A stretch of 64,000 nucleotides of DNA. Source: Micromonospora aurantiaca ATCC 27029. Its GTDB lineage: Bacteria; Actinomycetota; Actinomycetes; Mycobacteriales; Micromonosporaceae. The stretch spans positions 496,001 through 560,000 of the forward strand of contig NC_014391.1 in NCBI RefSeq assembly GCF_000145235.1, in the 5' to 3' direction. Position numbers and translations under genes: made by a program. Within the stretch, counting starts at the first letter, position 1; each line of letters starts with the position of its first letter. A model generated the notes under the pieces. It did not search any database, was not told where the DNA came from, and saw nothing but the letters and a program-made list of their open reading frames with translations. Positions 52,588 through 61,005 of this stretch are shown one piece after another.

Positions 52588-53648
52588 GCCCGGTCGGCCA
52601 GCTGTCCGCACCCCCGAACCGCCGGAGCGACCCCGGGTACGCCGGGGGCGTACGCGGTCTGCTCTGGCTGACCTGGCGTCAGCACCGCTGGACGGTGATC
52701 GGCACGCTGGTCCTGGCCGCGGTCCTGGTGGGCTGGATGACCTACCTGTCGGTGGAGCTGACGAGCCTGTGGCACCAGTGTCACGAGACGTTCTGCGCGG
52801 AGGAGTCGCCGCAGGGCCGGCGGCTCGGTGGCTCATCCGGCCTGGTCCTGACGCTGGCCGTGCTGTCGCAGGTGGTGCAGTGGATGCCGCTGCTGATCGG
52901 TGTGTTCGTCGGCGTCCCGGTGCTGACCAGGGAACACGAGCAGCGCACCCTGCTGCTGGCCTGGAGCCAGGACGTCTCCCCGCAGCGGTGGCTCTGGACC
53001 CGGCTGGCCCTGCTCGGCCTGTTCGTGGCGGCGGTGACCTCGGCCGTCGCCGGTGTCAGCGACCACCTGGAGCGACTCCAGGCCCGGGTCGCACCGGTGA
53101 GCCTGTTCGAGTACGGGCCGTTCCTCAACACCGCGATGCTTCCGGCGGTGATCAGCCTCTGCTGGTTCGCGGTCGGTGTCGCGCTCGGCGCCGCGATCAA
53201 GCGCACGCTCCCGGCCGTGTTCGGCGTGATCGTCGGCTTCGTCGGCCTGACCTATCTCGTCCGGTGGCGCTACCCCACGCTGATGGAGCCGCTGACCGCG
53301 CACCGCGTCATCGGCGGGCCGGGCGTGGGTGTGCTGCGCGACAACGCCCTGGTCGTCAAGGGCGGCATGATCGACTACGGGATCGACGGGCCGTCCGGCG
53401 CGTTCGACGCCTCCGGGCGTGAGCTCACCGGGGTCGAGCTGCAACGCCTCTGCCCGCCCGACAACGGCACCGGCCGGACGCTCGCCTGCTTCGTCGAGCA
53501 CAACCTTCAGCAGCACCTCCAGTACCAGCCGGGCAGCCGGATCCCCGAGTTCCACCTGATCGTCGCCGGCGGCTATCTGGGCCTGACCGCGCTGGCGCTC
53601 CTCGTCGTCTGGTGGATCGTCCGCCGTACCGACCTGAGCGCGGGCTGA
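52584..53648 (+). CDS. ABC-2 type transporter permease
   Basis: 354 residues. A short cytoplasmic start is followed by TM1 (WTVIGTLVLAAVLVGWMTYL), an extracytoplasmic loop with two cysteines (LWHQCHETFCAEESP), and further helices (LVLTLAVLSQVVQWMPLLIG, TREHEQRTLLLAWSQDVSP at the conserved cytosolic site, LFVAAVTSAVAGV). A second large outer loop (about 245-320) also has two cysteines (LCPPDNGTGRTLACF). The cysteines suggest disulfides. It is partner of the preceding ATPase. Confidence 0.85.
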   Translation: MSPVGQLSAPPNRRSDPGYAGGVRGLLWLTWRQHRWTVIGTLVLAAVLVGWMTYLSVELTSLWHQCHETFCAEESPQGRRLGGSSGLVLTLAVLSQVVQWMPLLIGVFVGVPVLTREHEQRTLLLAWSQDVSPQRWLWTRLALLGLFVAAVTSAVAGVSDHLERLQARVAPVSLFEYGPFLNTAMLPAVISLCWFAVGVALGAAIKRTLPAVFGVIVGFVGLTYLVRWRYPTLMEPLTAHRVIGGPGVGVLRDNALVVKGGMIDYGIDGPSGAFDASGRELTGVELQRLCPPDNGTGRTLACFVEHNLQQHLQYQPGSRIPEFHLIVAGGYLGLTALALLVVWWIVRRTDLSAG

Positions 53649-53696
53649 ACAGGGATCGGCCTTGCCGGTGTTGTTACTGGCGAGTAGCGTTCGGGC

Positions 53697-54164
53697 ATGA
53701 GCATCGACTCTCGCCAGGTGGCGGCCGGTCTCCTCGACGCCGTGCCGTTCGCCCGCACGCTCGGAATCGAGTTCGTCGAGGTGGCGCCCGAGGCCGAGGG
53801 CGGAGTCCGGGCCGTGGTCCGGCTCCCCGACGACCCGGCGCACCACAACCACGTGGGCGGCCCGCACGCCGGAGCCATGTTCACGCTGGGGGAGACCGCC
53901 TCGGGCGCGGTTGTCCTGGCCGCGTTCGGGCAGGCGCTCGACCGGGCCGTACCCCTGGCCGTGACCGCGACCATCCGCTACCGCAAGGTGGCGGTGGGGC
54001 CGGTGCTGGCGACCGCGCGGCTCGGCGGCGTACCCGCCGAGGTGCTTGCGGAGCTGGACGCCGGGCGGCGGCCGGAGTTCCCGGTCGAGGTGGAGGTCCA
54101 CACCGAGGACGGCACGCTCACCTCCTCGCTCACAGTGATCTGGACGCTCCGCCCGAACCGCTGA
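53697..54164 (+). CDS. Hotdog-fold thioesterase (PaaI/DUF4442 type)
   Basis: 155 residues. The hotdog core is LDAVPFARTLGIEFVEVAPE, then HHNHVGGPHAGAMFTLGETA (the helix with the active-site HxGxxFxLxE-type residues), and AVTATIRYRKVAVGPVLATA. This matches the DUF4442/PaaI thioesterases that hydrolyse acyl-CoAs. The substrate is unknown. It lies 48 bp after the ABC operon and is followed by a CCCCG-AA-CGGGGTTT mini-hairpin at 54166-54180. Confidence 0.85.
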   Translation: MSIDSRQVAAGLLDAVPFARTLGIEFVEVAPEAEGGVRAVVRLPDDPAHHNHVGGPHAGAMFTLGETASGAVVLAAFGQALDRAVPLAVTATIRYRKVAVGPVLATARLGGVPAEVLAELDAGRRPEFPVEVEVHTEDGTLTSSLTVIWTLRPNR

Positions 54165-54165
54165 G

Positions 54166-54180
54166 CCCCGAACGGGGTTT
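54166..54180 (+). terminator. Small hairpin with T-run after thioesterase gene
   Basis: CCCCG-AA-CGGGG followed by TTT lies just after the TGA. The stem is 5 bp, short for an efficient terminator. Confidence 0.4.
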
Positions 54181-54211
54181 GCCCGGGGCGAGGGCTGGAT
54201 AGATTCAAGCG

Positions 54212-54964
54212 ATGCTGGGCCTCCCCGCGCACGTGAACGCTTGTCTCTTCGATCTGGACGGTGTGCTGACGCAGACCGCCAAGGTGCACAACGCCGCCTG
54301 GGCGGAGACGTTCGACGCGTACCTGCGACGCCGGTCGGCCGAAACCGGCGAGCCGTTCCACCCGTTCGACAGCGGACCGGACTACAACCGGTACGTGGAC
54401 GGCAGACCGCGCGCCGACGGGGTGCGCACATTCCTGGCCTCGCGCGGCATCACGCTGCCCGAGGGATCGCCGGACGACCCGCCCGAGGCGGACACCGTCA
54501 ACGGCCTCGGCAACCGCAAGAACGTCGTCCTGCTCCAGCGGATCGAGCACGACGGCGTCGAGGTGTACGAGGGCTCGGTGCGCTACCTGGAGGCGGCCAC
54601 CACGGCCGGACTGCGCCGCGCTGTCGTCTCGGCCAGCGCCAACTGCGCCGCCGTGGTGCACGCCGCCGGACTGGACCGCTGGCTGGAGGCACGGGTGGAC
54701 GGCGTGGTCGCCCGCGCGCACGGGCTACGCGGCAAACCGCACCCGGACACGTTCCTGGAAGGCGCCCGGCTGCTCGGCGTCGGACCGTCGCAGGCCGCCG
54801 TCTTCGAGGACGCCCTCGCCGGCGTCGCCGCCGGGCGGGCCGGCGGATTCGGGTACGTGGTGGGCGTCGACCGGGTCGGCCAGGCCGACGAGCTGCTGGC
54901 GCACGGCGCCGACGTGGTGGTCACCGACCTCGCCGACCTGCTCGCCCCGGAGCCGGCCGCGTGA
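54212..54964 (+). CDS. Beta-phosphoglucomutase-like HAD hydrolase
   Basis: 250 residues. Motif [12 protein letters not shown] has the DxDG with Gly, favouring mutase. The cap has [21 protein letters not shown], as in beta-PGM. Motif III is [18 protein letters not shown] and motif [17 protein letters not shown]. It would convert beta-glucose 1-phosphate, the product of the downstream GH65 phosphorylase, to glucose 6-phosphate. The GTGA overlap with that gene supports a joint alpha-glucan disaccharide pathway. Confidence 0.9.
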   Translation: MLGLPAHVNACLFDLDGVLTQTAKVHNAAWAETFDAYLRRRSAETGEPFHPFDSGPDYNRYVDGRPRADGVRTFLASRGITLPEGSPDDPPEADTVNGLGNRKNVVLLQRIEHDGVEVYEGSVRYLEAATTAGLRRAVVSASANCAAVVHAAGLDRWLEARVDGVVARAHGLRGKPHPDTFLEGARLLGVGPSQAAVFEDALAGVAAGRAGGFGYVVGVDRVGQADELLAHGADVVVTDLADLLAPEPAA

Positions 54965-57333
54965 TCCGGGAACGGGCGTACCCGGTCGAGCCCTGGCACG
55001 TCCGGGAGATGCAGCTCGACATGGACGTGCTGGCCCAGTCCGAGTCGGTGTTCGCGCTGTCCAACGGGCACATCGGGCTGCGCGGCAACCTCGACGAGGG
55101 CGAGCCGCACGGGCTGCCCGGCACCTACCTGAACTCGTTCTACGAGCTGCGCCCGCTGCCCTACGCGGAAGCCGGCTTCGGATTCCCCGAATCCGGGCAG
55201 ACCATCGTCAACGTCACGAACGGCAAGCTGATCCGGCTGCTCGTCGACGACGAGCCGCTCGACGTGCGCTACGGCGAACTGCTCGCCCACGAGCGGGTCC
55301 TCGACATGCGCGCCGGCACGCTCCAGCGGGAACTGCACTGGCGCTCCCCGGCCGGCCGCGAGGTCAAGGTCCGCACCACCCGGCTCGTGTCGTTCACCCA
55401 GCGCTCGGTGGCGGCCATCCACTACGAGGTCGAGCCGGTCGACGGGCCGCTGCGGCTGATCCTCCAGTCCGAGCTGGTCGCCAACGAGTCGCTGCCGCCG
55501 CAGAGCCGCGACCCGCGGGTCGCCGCCGTCCTGGAGTCGCCGTTGCAGGCCGAGGAGGAGCTGACCACCGACGACGGCGGCCAGCTCATCCACCGCACCA
55601 AGGTCAGCGGCCTGCGGGTCGCCGCCGCGATGGGCCACGACGTGGACGGGCCCGAACGCACCACGATCGAGAGCGAGGGGTACGAGGACTGGGTCCGCAC
55701 CACCATCGGCTGCGTGCTCAAGCCCGGCCAGACGCTGCGGGTGGTCAAGTACCTCACGTACGGCTGGTCCAGCCGCCGCTCCCTCCCGGCGCTGCGCGAC
55801 CAGGTCGGCGCGGCGCTCGCAGCGGCCCGGCTCGACGGCTGGGACGGGCTGCGCCGGGCCCAGCGCGAATACCTGGACGCGTTCTGGGACGCCGCCGACG
55901 TGCGCGTCGAAGGCGACCCCGAGGTGCAGCAGGCCGTCCGGTTCGGCCTCTTCCACGTCCTCCAGGCCGGCGCCCGCGCGGAACGGCGGCCGATCTCGGC
56001 CAAGGGCCTCACCGGCCCGGGGTACGACGGCCACGCGTTCTGGGACACCGAGATGTTCGTGCTGCCGGTGCTCACGTACACGCAGCCCGGCGCGGTGCGG
56101 GACGCGTTGCAGTGGCGGTACGACACGCTGGCGCAGGCCCAGGAACGCGCCCGAACGCTGAACCTCGAAGGTGCCGCCTTCCCGTGGCGCACCATCGAAG
56201 GGCCGGAGTCGTCGGCGTACTGGCCCGCCGGCACCGCCGCGTTCCACATCGCCGCCGACGTCGCCGACGCGCTGCGCCGCTACGTGCTGGTCACCGGCGA
56301 CGATGCGCTGGAACGGGAGATCGGGCTGGAACTGCTGATCGAGACCGCCCGGCTGTGGCGTTCGCTCGGCCACCACGACCGCGCCGGACGGTTCCACATC
56401 GACGGCGTGACCGGCCCGGACGAGTACACGGCGGTGAAGAACGACAACGTCTACACCAACCTGATGGCGCAGCGGAACCTGCGTACCGCCGCGGACTGCG
56501 CGATGCGCTACCGGGACCAGGCGCTCGACCTCGGCGTCACCGAGGAGGAGGCCGCCGCCTGGCGGGACGCCGCGAACGACATGCACGTCCCGTACGACGC
56601 GGAGACCGAGGTGCACGAGCAGGTGGAGGGATTCACCCGCTTCCAGGAGTGGGACTTCGAGCACACGCCGCCGGAGAAGTACCCGCTGCTGCTGCACTAC
56701 CCGTACTTCGACCTCTATCGCAAGCAGGTCGTCAAGCAGGCCGACCTGGTGCTCGCCATGCACTGGCGGGGCGACGCGTTCAGCGCCGCAGAGAAACTGC
56801 GCAACTTCGTCTACTACGAGCGGCGCACCGTACGCGACTCGTCGCTGAGCGCCTGCACCCAGGCGGTGCTGGCGGCCGAGGTCGGCTACCTCGAACTGGC
56901 CCACCGTTACCTGCGCGAGGCCGCGCTGATGGACCTGCACGACCTCAACGAGAACACCCGCGACGGCGTGCACATGGCATCACTCGCAGGTGCCTGGATC
57001 GCGCTCGTCGCCGGGTTCGGCGGGCTGCGGGACCACGACGGGATGCTCTCCTTCGCGCCCCGGCTCTCCAGCCGCCTCAGCCGCCTGGAGTTCTCGCTCC
57101 AGTGGCACGGGATGCGGCTGCGGGTCGACGTCCGGCCGCACCAGACGACGTACTCGCTGCGCAACGGCGGCCCGGACACCGTCGTGGAGCTGCGGCATCA
57201 CGGCGAGCCGCTGCAGGTCACCTCCGCGCAGCCGGTCACCGTGGCGGTGCCGCCGACACACCCGAGAGGGCCGCAACCGGAGCAGCCGCAGGGTCGCGCG
57301 CCGCTGATGCACCTGCCCGAACGCATGGAGTGA
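54961..57333 (+). CDS. Glycoside hydrolase family 65 disaccharide phosphorylase
   Basis: 790 residues from GTG 54961. The N-terminal beta-sandwich ([20 protein letters not shown]) is followed by an (alpha/alpha)6 barrel with [18 protein letters not shown] and [20 protein letters not shown]. The catalytic acid Glu is in [17 protein letters not shown]. The phosphate-binding region is [11 protein letters not shown] and [22 protein letters not shown]65 enzymes cleave trehalose, maltose or kojibiose with phosphate, releasing beta-glucose 1-phosphate; which disaccharide is not decided. The paired beta-PGM gene supports the function. Confidence 0.93.
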   Translation: MIRERAYPVEPWHVREMQLDMDVLAQSESVFALSNGHIGLRGNLDEGEPHGLPGTYLNSFYELRPLPYAEAGFGFPESGQTIVNVTNGKLIRLLVDDEPLDVRYGELLAHERVLDMRAGTLQRELHWRSPAGREVKVRTTRLVSFTQRSVAAIHYEVEPVDGPLRLILQSELVANESLPPQSRDPRVAAVLESPLQAEEELTTDDGGQLIHRTKVSGLRVAAAMGHDVDGPERTTIESEGYEDWVRTTIGCVLKPGQTLRVVKYLTYGWSSRRSLPALRDQVGAALAAARLDGWDGLRRAQREYLDAFWDAADVRVEGDPEVQQAVRFGLFHVLQAGARAERRPISAKGLTGPGYDGHAFWDTEMFVLPVLTYTQPGAVRDALQWRYDTLAQAQERARTLNLEGAAFPWRTIEGPESSAYWPAGTAAFHIAADVADALRRYVLVTGDDALEREIGLELLIETARLWRSLGHHDRAGRFHIDGVTGPDEYTAVKNDNVYTNLMAQRNLRTAADCAMRYRDQALDLGVTEEEAAAWRDAANDMHVPYDAETEVHEQVEGFTRFQEWDFEHTPPEKYPLLLHYPYFDLYRKQVVKQADLVLAMHWRGDAFSAAEKLRNFVYYERRTVRDSSLSACTQAVLAAEVGYLELAHRYLREAALMDLHDLNENTRDGVHMASLAGAWIALVAGFGGLRDHDGMLSFAPRLSSRLSRLEFSLQWHGMRLRVDVRPHQTTYSLRNGGPDTVVELRHHGEPLQVTSAQPVTVAVPPTHPRGPQPEQPQGRAPLMHLPERME

Positions 57334-57375
57334 GCGGCCCCGCCACGAGGGGCGGGACCGCTCGGTACGCGTACC

Positions 57376-57555
57376 TCAGAACTGGCGGCCGTTGGACGGA
57401 CGCCCACCGGCGTCGCGCGGCGCCGTGGCCCGCGGATCGTCGGACGTGCGCGCCGTCGAGGCGCGGTCGGCCCAGTCCGGCGAGCGCTTCAGCTCCTGCT
57501 TGCGGCGTTCCTGGTCGGTGAGTTCCTGTTCCCGGGACCTGTCCTGTTTCGCCAT
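57376..57555 (-). CDS. Small hydrophilic hypothetical protein (59 aa)
   Basis: 59 residues from ATG 57555, with GCGAGGA about 6 nt upstream. MAKQDRSREQELTDQERRKQ is followed by a Ser/Asp/Arg-rich disordered part and GGRPSNGRQF. There is no known domain. It is charged and lacks membrane or signal sequence. It is just under the usual size cut-off but has a good ribosome site and actinobacterial codon use. It sits 101 bp downstream of trxA on the same strand and could be on the same transcript. Confidence 0.6.
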   Translation of the reverse strand: MAKQDRSREQELTDQERRKQELKRSPDWADRASTARTSDDPRATAPRDAGGRPSNGRQF

Positions 57556-57617
57556 GACGATCCTCGCGATCGGTCGGGGTCCGTGGTCACCCGGCGCGTT
57601 CCCGCCCGGCGGCGGCT

Positions 57618-57668
57618 CAACCGTCCAGGCGAGGGCTCAGCCGTCCAGGCGAGGGCTCAGCCGTCCAC
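57618..57668. repeat. 20-bp tandem repeat at trxA 3' end
   Basis: The unit TCAGCCGTCCAGGCGAGGGC is present about 2.5 times, and its first bases are the trxA stop and last codons. It appears to be a recent duplication of the gene's 3' end. Confidence 0.6.
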
Positions 57669-58004
57669 GTGCTGCGCGAAGCTGCGCCGCAGGTGGTCCT
57701 TGGGGCGGGAGCCGACGATCGAGCCGACCACCTCGCCGCCCCGGAACACCAGCATGGTCGGCGCGGACATGATCCGGTGGGCGCGCGCGGTGGCCGGGTT
57801 CTCGTCGGTGTTGAGGGTGACGAAGCGCAGCGCGTCACCGAACTCCTCGGCCAGCTCGGCCAGGTGCTTCGACACCACCCGGCACGGCGGGCACCACTCG
57901 GCCCAGAAGTCCACCACCACCGGCCGGTCGGCGGCCAGCACTGTGGCCGCGAAGGTGTCGTCGGTGACCGGGTTCAGCCGGCCGGTCCCCGTGTCCTGAG
58001 GCAT
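57657..58004 (-). CDS. Thioredoxin with CPPC active site
   Basis: 115 residues. The thioredoxin fold is VVVDFWAEWCPPCRVVSKHL, FVTLNTDENPATARAHRIMS, APTMLVFRGGEVVGSIVGS. The active site is WCPPC rather than the canonical WCGPC. The second Pro generally changes the redox potential and partner choice, so this may be a specialised thioredoxin. It lies downstream of and overlaps by 31 bp a MerR gene, which suggests coupled expression in response to redox or a ligand. Confidence 0.9.
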   Translation of the reverse strand: MPQDTGTGRLNPVTDDTFAATVLAADRPVVVDFWAEWCPPCRVVSKHLAELAEEFGDALRFVTLNTDENPATARAHRIMSAPTMLVFRGGEVVGSIVGSRPKDHLRRSFAQHVDG

Positions 58005-58366
58005 GTTTCCTCCCGTTGGGCGATCGCGTGGGCGAGCTGGTCGTGCAGCCGGCGGCGGACGTCACCCAGCCGGTCGAGGTAGTCGTCCACCTCGGCGAGC
58101 TTGCGCCGCAGCACCGCCACCGAATCGGGGCAGACGTCACCGGAGTCGTTTCCGGCGCGCAGGCAGGCGACGAACGGGCGGATGTCGTCCAGGCCGAAGC
58201 CGATCGCCAGCAGGGAGCGGATCTCACGGACGACACGTAGTTCCGCCTCGTCGTAGACCCGGTACCCGTTGGCGGACCGGTTCGGCCGGACCAGCCCGTG
58301 GGCCTCGTAGTAGCGCAGGGTGCGGGTGCTCGTACCGGCCCGCTGCGCCAGCTCCCCGATCCGCAT
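57974..58366 (-). CDS. MerR family regulator
   Basis: 130 residues. HTH and wing: MRIGELAQRAGTSTRTLRYY and EAHGLVRPNRSANGYRVYDE. The coiled-coil dimer helix runs to residue 115. Cysteines at about 68 (VACLRAG), 79 (DVCPDS) and 122 (EETCLRT) are candidates for sensing, but the SoxR or MerR metal motifs are absent. It overlaps the thioredoxin gene by 31 bp, so the regulator and a CPPC thioredoxin form an operon. The trigger is unknown; redox is a guess based on the partner. Confidence 0.9.
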   Translation of the reverse strand: MRIGELAQRAGTSTRTLRYYEAHGLVRPNRSANGYRVYDEAELRVVREIRSLLAIGFGLDDIRPFVACLRAGNDSGDVCPDSVAVLRRKLAEVDDYLDRLGDVRRRLHDQLAHAIAQREETCLRTRGPAG

Positions 58367-58485
58367 CCGCCGCCCCCGTCCCTCACTGCCAGGTTGACGC
58401 TAAACCTTGCCGCCGACGTCAACGCAACCCCGCACGCGTGCGCTTTCCCCCCCGCTGTCCCCCGGGCTTCCCCGCTGTCCCTGTC

Positions 58486-58540
58486 GATCATGAAGTTAGC
58501 GGCGTTTTCGATCTCGGAATCCGCCGCCAACTTCATGATC
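58486..58540. repeat. GATC-ended palindrome, 55-bp class, copy 1
   Basis: Opens GATCATGAAGTTAGCGGCG and closes CGCCGCCAACTTCATGATC, with arms complementary except one position. The centre TTTTCGATCTCGGAATC also contains GATC. Confidence 0.85.
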
Positions 58541-58586
58541 AACCCCGGTCCGGGGCGGGGTGCGGGGTTGGGGTGCCGTCCTTGTG

Positions 58587-58634
58587 GATCTTGGTACGGA
58601 ATGGCCCCTCCAGGGGCCGTTTCGTACCAAGATC
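58587..58634. repeat. GATC-ended palindrome, 48-bp class, copy 2
   Basis: Opens GATCTTGGTACGGAATGGCC and closes GGCCGTTTCGTACCAAGATC around CCCCTCCAGGGG. It is the same element as 36743-36790. Confidence 0.85.
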
Positions 58635-58661
58635 TGCCCCGGGGCCTTCCCCGGTGGGATT

Positions 58662-58716
58662 GATCATGAAGTTGGCGGGGTGGGGGAGCGCTTTCTGGGC
58701 CGTCAACTTCATGATC
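58662..58716. repeat. GATC-ended palindrome, 55-bp class, copy 2
   Basis: Opens GATCATGAAGTTGGCGGGG and closes GGCCGTCAACTTCATGATC. The outer 12 bp match copy 1 exactly and the interior differs, with total length kept at 55 bp. Confidence 0.8.
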
Positions 58717-58775
58717 GTCGGGGTGGGGGGTATGCGTGAGGGGAGGGGGAGAGAGCGGGAGGGGCGGTGAGGGGA

Positions 58776-59429
58776 ATGCGTGAGGTTTCGGTGCCTGTGG
58801 TGGACGGCGGGCTCGTCGGGGACGTGGTGGTGCCGGCGGGAGCCGGTGGGGTGGTGCTGTTCGCGCACGGGAGCGGCAGCTCGCGGCACAGCCCGCGCAA
58901 CATGGCCGTCGGGCGTGCACTCAACGAGCGCGGGCTCGGCACGATGCTCGTCGACCTGCTGACCGCCGACGAGGAGGCCCGGGACGAGATCACCGCCGAG
59001 CTGCGCTTCGACATCGGCATGCTGGCCGAGCGCCTCGCCGGGATCGTCGACTGGATGGGCTCCGACCCGGAGCTGGGGAGGCTCTCGATCGGGCTGTTCG
59101 GCGCCAGCACCGGCGCCGCCGCCGCGCTGGTCGCCGCCGCGGCCCGGCCGGACCGGGCGGGCGCTGTGGTCTCCCGCGGCGGCCGGCCCGATCTGGCCGG
59201 CAGCTCACTGACTGCGGTACGCGCACCGACGCTCCTGCTCGTCGGCGGCCTGGACGAGCAGGTGATCGCACTCAACGAGCAGGCCCGGGACGCGCTGGGC
59301 GAGGTCGCCGAGCTGCGGATCGTGCCCGGCGCCACGCACCTGTTCGAGGAGCCCGGCACGCTGGAGCAGGTGGCCGACCAGGCAGGTACGTGGTTCACCA
59401 CGCACCTGCGCCAGCCGCACCCCGCCTGA
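58776..59429 (+). CDS. Alpha/beta hydrolase, dienelactone-hydrolase-like
   Basis: 217 residues from ATG 58776, with GGGAGGGG about 11 nt upstream; GTG 58767 is alternative. Nucleophile motif GLFGASTGAAAALVAAA (Ser in GASTG), acid in LLLVGGLDEQVI, and His in PGATHLFEEPGTL. HGSGSSRHSPRN is the oxyanion-side loop. This class includes phosphoribosyltransferase-like dienelactone hydrolases of unknown substrate. It is transcribed divergently from merR-trxA across the palindrome island. Confidence 0.87.
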   Translation: MREVSVPVVDGGLVGDVVVPAGAGGVVLFAHGSGSSRHSPRNMAVGRALNERGLGTMLVDLLTADEEARDEITAELRFDIGMLAERLAGIVDWMGSDPELGRLSIGLFGASTGAAAALVAAAARPDRAGAVVSRGGRPDLAGSSLTAVRAPTLLLVGGLDEQVIALNEQARDALGEVAELRIVPGATHLFEEPGTLEQVADQAGTWFTTHLRQPHPA

Positions 59430-59441
59430 CCGGCGGCGGAA

Positions 59442-60593
59442 TCAGCCGGCTGCCTCGGCGGCGCGGCCCGGGTCGGCGGTCGGTGCGGGAACGTCGGAGC
59501 CGCTCCGCTCGGCGGCGCGGTGCCGCTGCACGGTGTCCAGCACCCGCCACAGCACCGCCGCGATCGGCACCGACACGAACGCCCCGGCGACCCCGGCCAC
59601 CAGCGTGCCGGCGGTGACCACGACCAGGATGACCGCCGGGTGCAGCTGCACCTGCCGCCGCATGACCAGTGGTTCCAGCAGGTTGCCCTCGATCTGCTGC
59701 ACGGCGATCACCGCGGCCAGCGTCAGCAGCGCGGTGGTGGGACCGTTCGCGGCGAGCGCGACGAGCACCGCCACCGCACCGGCCACCGTGGCGCCGATGA
59801 TCGGTACGAACCCGCCGAGGAACGTGATCAGGGCGAGCGGCAGGGCCAGCGGGACACGCAGCACGACCAGGGCCAGCCCGATGCCGATGGCGTCGATGGC
59901 CGCGATGATCATCGTGCCCCGGCTGTACGCGCCGAGCGTCCGCCAGCCGGCCCGTCCCGCCTCGGCGGTCAGCGCCCGGCGCGGGCCGGTCAGCCGGCGC
60001 AGCACCCAGCGCCACATCGAGCGGCCGTCCTTGAGCAGGAAGAACAGCAGCACCAGGGCGAGCAGCACCGCGCCCGCGACCTCGGCGACCTTGCGTGCCC
60101 CGGCGACCGGGTCGGGCGCACCGCTGCTCAGGCCCTGCCGGATCTGCTCCACGAGCCGGTCGAGCTGCTGGTCGGTGACCGGCAGGCTGGACGTGACGAA
60201 GTCGCGGGTGCGCTGCAACCCCTCGTCGAGCTGCTGGCTCAGCTCGCCGAACTGGCTCGCCGTGAGGTTCCAGACCAGGACGCCGGCACCGCCCAGGATG
60301 CCGAGCAGCAGCAGGATGCTCAGCAGCGCGGCGAGCCCGGCCGGCACCCGCAGCCGGCGCAGGCGTACCAGGACCGGATCGAGCAGCGCGGCGAGGAAGA
60401 GTGTGCCGGCCAGCGCCACCGCAAGCGGCGCGAGCAGCACGGCGATCTGCCCCAGCAGCCACAGCCCGGCCGTCACCACCAGCAGGCAGGCGCTCCAGGT
60501 GACCGCCGTCCGTACCGGCCAGGGCAGTCCGGCCCAGGTCTGCCGCGGTCCGGCGGTCGGTGCCCGCCCGGGTATACCAGCGTCGTCGTCCAC
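59442..60593 (-). CDS. AI-2E family transporter (permease)
   Basis: 383 residues from GTG 60593 (GAGGAGGGCGAC upstream). About eight hydrophobic helices with the family-typical LLFFLLKDGRSMWRWVLRRL, GTMIIAAIDAIGIGLALVVL, and LITFLGGFVPIIGATVAGAV. A central loop with heptad features (ASQFGELSQQLDEGLQRTRD) is also typical. These proteins are named for AI-2 export, but most members are uncharacterised; some are Na+/H+ antiporters. It converges with the hydrolase gene, with 12 bp between them. Confidence 0.88.
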   Translation of the reverse strand: MDDDAGIPGRAPTAGPRQTWAGLPWPVRTAVTWSACLLVVTAGLWLLGQIAVLLAPLAVALAGTLFLAALLDPVLVRLRRLRVPAGLAALLSILLLLGILGGAGVLVWNLTASQFGELSQQLDEGLQRTRDFVTSSLPVTDQQLDRLVEQIRQGLSSGAPDPVAGARKVAEVAGAVLLALVLLFFLLKDGRSMWRWVLRRLTGPRRALTAEAGRAGWRTLGAYSRGTMIIAAIDAIGIGLALVVLRVPLALPLALITFLGGFVPIIGATVAGAVAVLVALAANGPTTALLTLAAVIAVQQIEGNLLEPLVMRRQVQLHPAVILVVVTAGTLVAGVAGAFVSVPIAAVLWRVLDTVQRHRAAERSGSDVPAPTADPGRAAEAAG

Positions 60594-60669
60594 GTCGCCC
60601 TCCTCGATCGAGGCCGTTGGTACCCGACGCGAGCCGATCCGACACCAGGGCCGCAACCGCCCACCCGGC

Positions 60670-60693
60670 GTTTGTACCCCCGGCCTTAGGGAA
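60670..60693 (+). promoter_or_regulatory. Possible sigma-B-type promoter
   Basis: GTTT (60670-60673) and GGGAA (60689-60693) are 15 bp apart, fitting GTTT-N14-16-GGGWA, the stress sigma pattern of actinobacteria. It lies 31 bp before the MT0933-like start. Confidence 0.35.
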
Positions 60694-60723
60694 GGCATTC
60701 AACGTATCGAAGGGAGATCCGAC

Positions 60724-60906
60724 ATGAGCGACTTCATGGACAAGGCCAAGGACTTCGCGGACAAGCACGACAAGCAGGTCGACCAGGGCATCGAGAAGGC
60801 GGGTGACGCTGCGGACAAGCGCACCGGCGGCAAGTACGACAACCAGATCGACAAGGGCGTCGACATGGCGCAGCAGCGCACCGGCGAAGGCGACACCGGT
60901 CGCTGA
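60724..60906 (+). CDS. MT0933-like small antitoxin-family protein
   Basis: 60 residues. The sequence MSDFMDKAKDFADKHDKQVD, QGIEKAGDAADKRTGGKYDN and QIDKGVDMAQQRTGEGD matches the MT0933/Rv0909 family. It has been called a type II antitoxin in mycobacteria, but many copies are orphan. It is highly charged and amphipathic. No toxin is encoded beside it, so an independent stress or structural role is likely. A perfect 18-bp hairpin follows. Confidence 0.9.
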   Translation: MSDFMDKAKDFADKHDKQVDQGIEKAGDAADKRTGGKYDNQIDKGVDMAQQRTGEGDTGR

Positions 60907-60922
60907 CGTACACCCGCTTCGG

Positions 60923-60970
60923 ACACGACGGCGGCCACGCCCCCGGTGGGGAGCGTGGCCGCCGTCGTGT
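60923..60970 (+). terminator. Strong perfect hairpin after MT0933-like gene
   Basis: Arms ACACGACGGCGGCCACGC and GCGTGGCCGCCGTCGTGT, 18 bp each with a 12-nt loop, 16 bp after the stop. It separates this gene from the convergent C39-like gene and could serve both. Confidence 0.9.
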
Positions 60971-61005
60971 CGGGCCGGCCTCCACAGGGGAGACCGGCCC
61001 GTCCG

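Larger units (their letters stand above)
58367..58775. other. Gene-less island with three palindromic repeats
   Basis: The 409 bp between the MerR and hydrolase starts (divergent genes) hold repeats at 58486-58540, 58587-58634 and 58662-58716. The first 120 bp are C-rich, and the last 50 bp G-rich leader. It must also contain both promoters, but I see no good hexamers. Confidence 0.6.
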
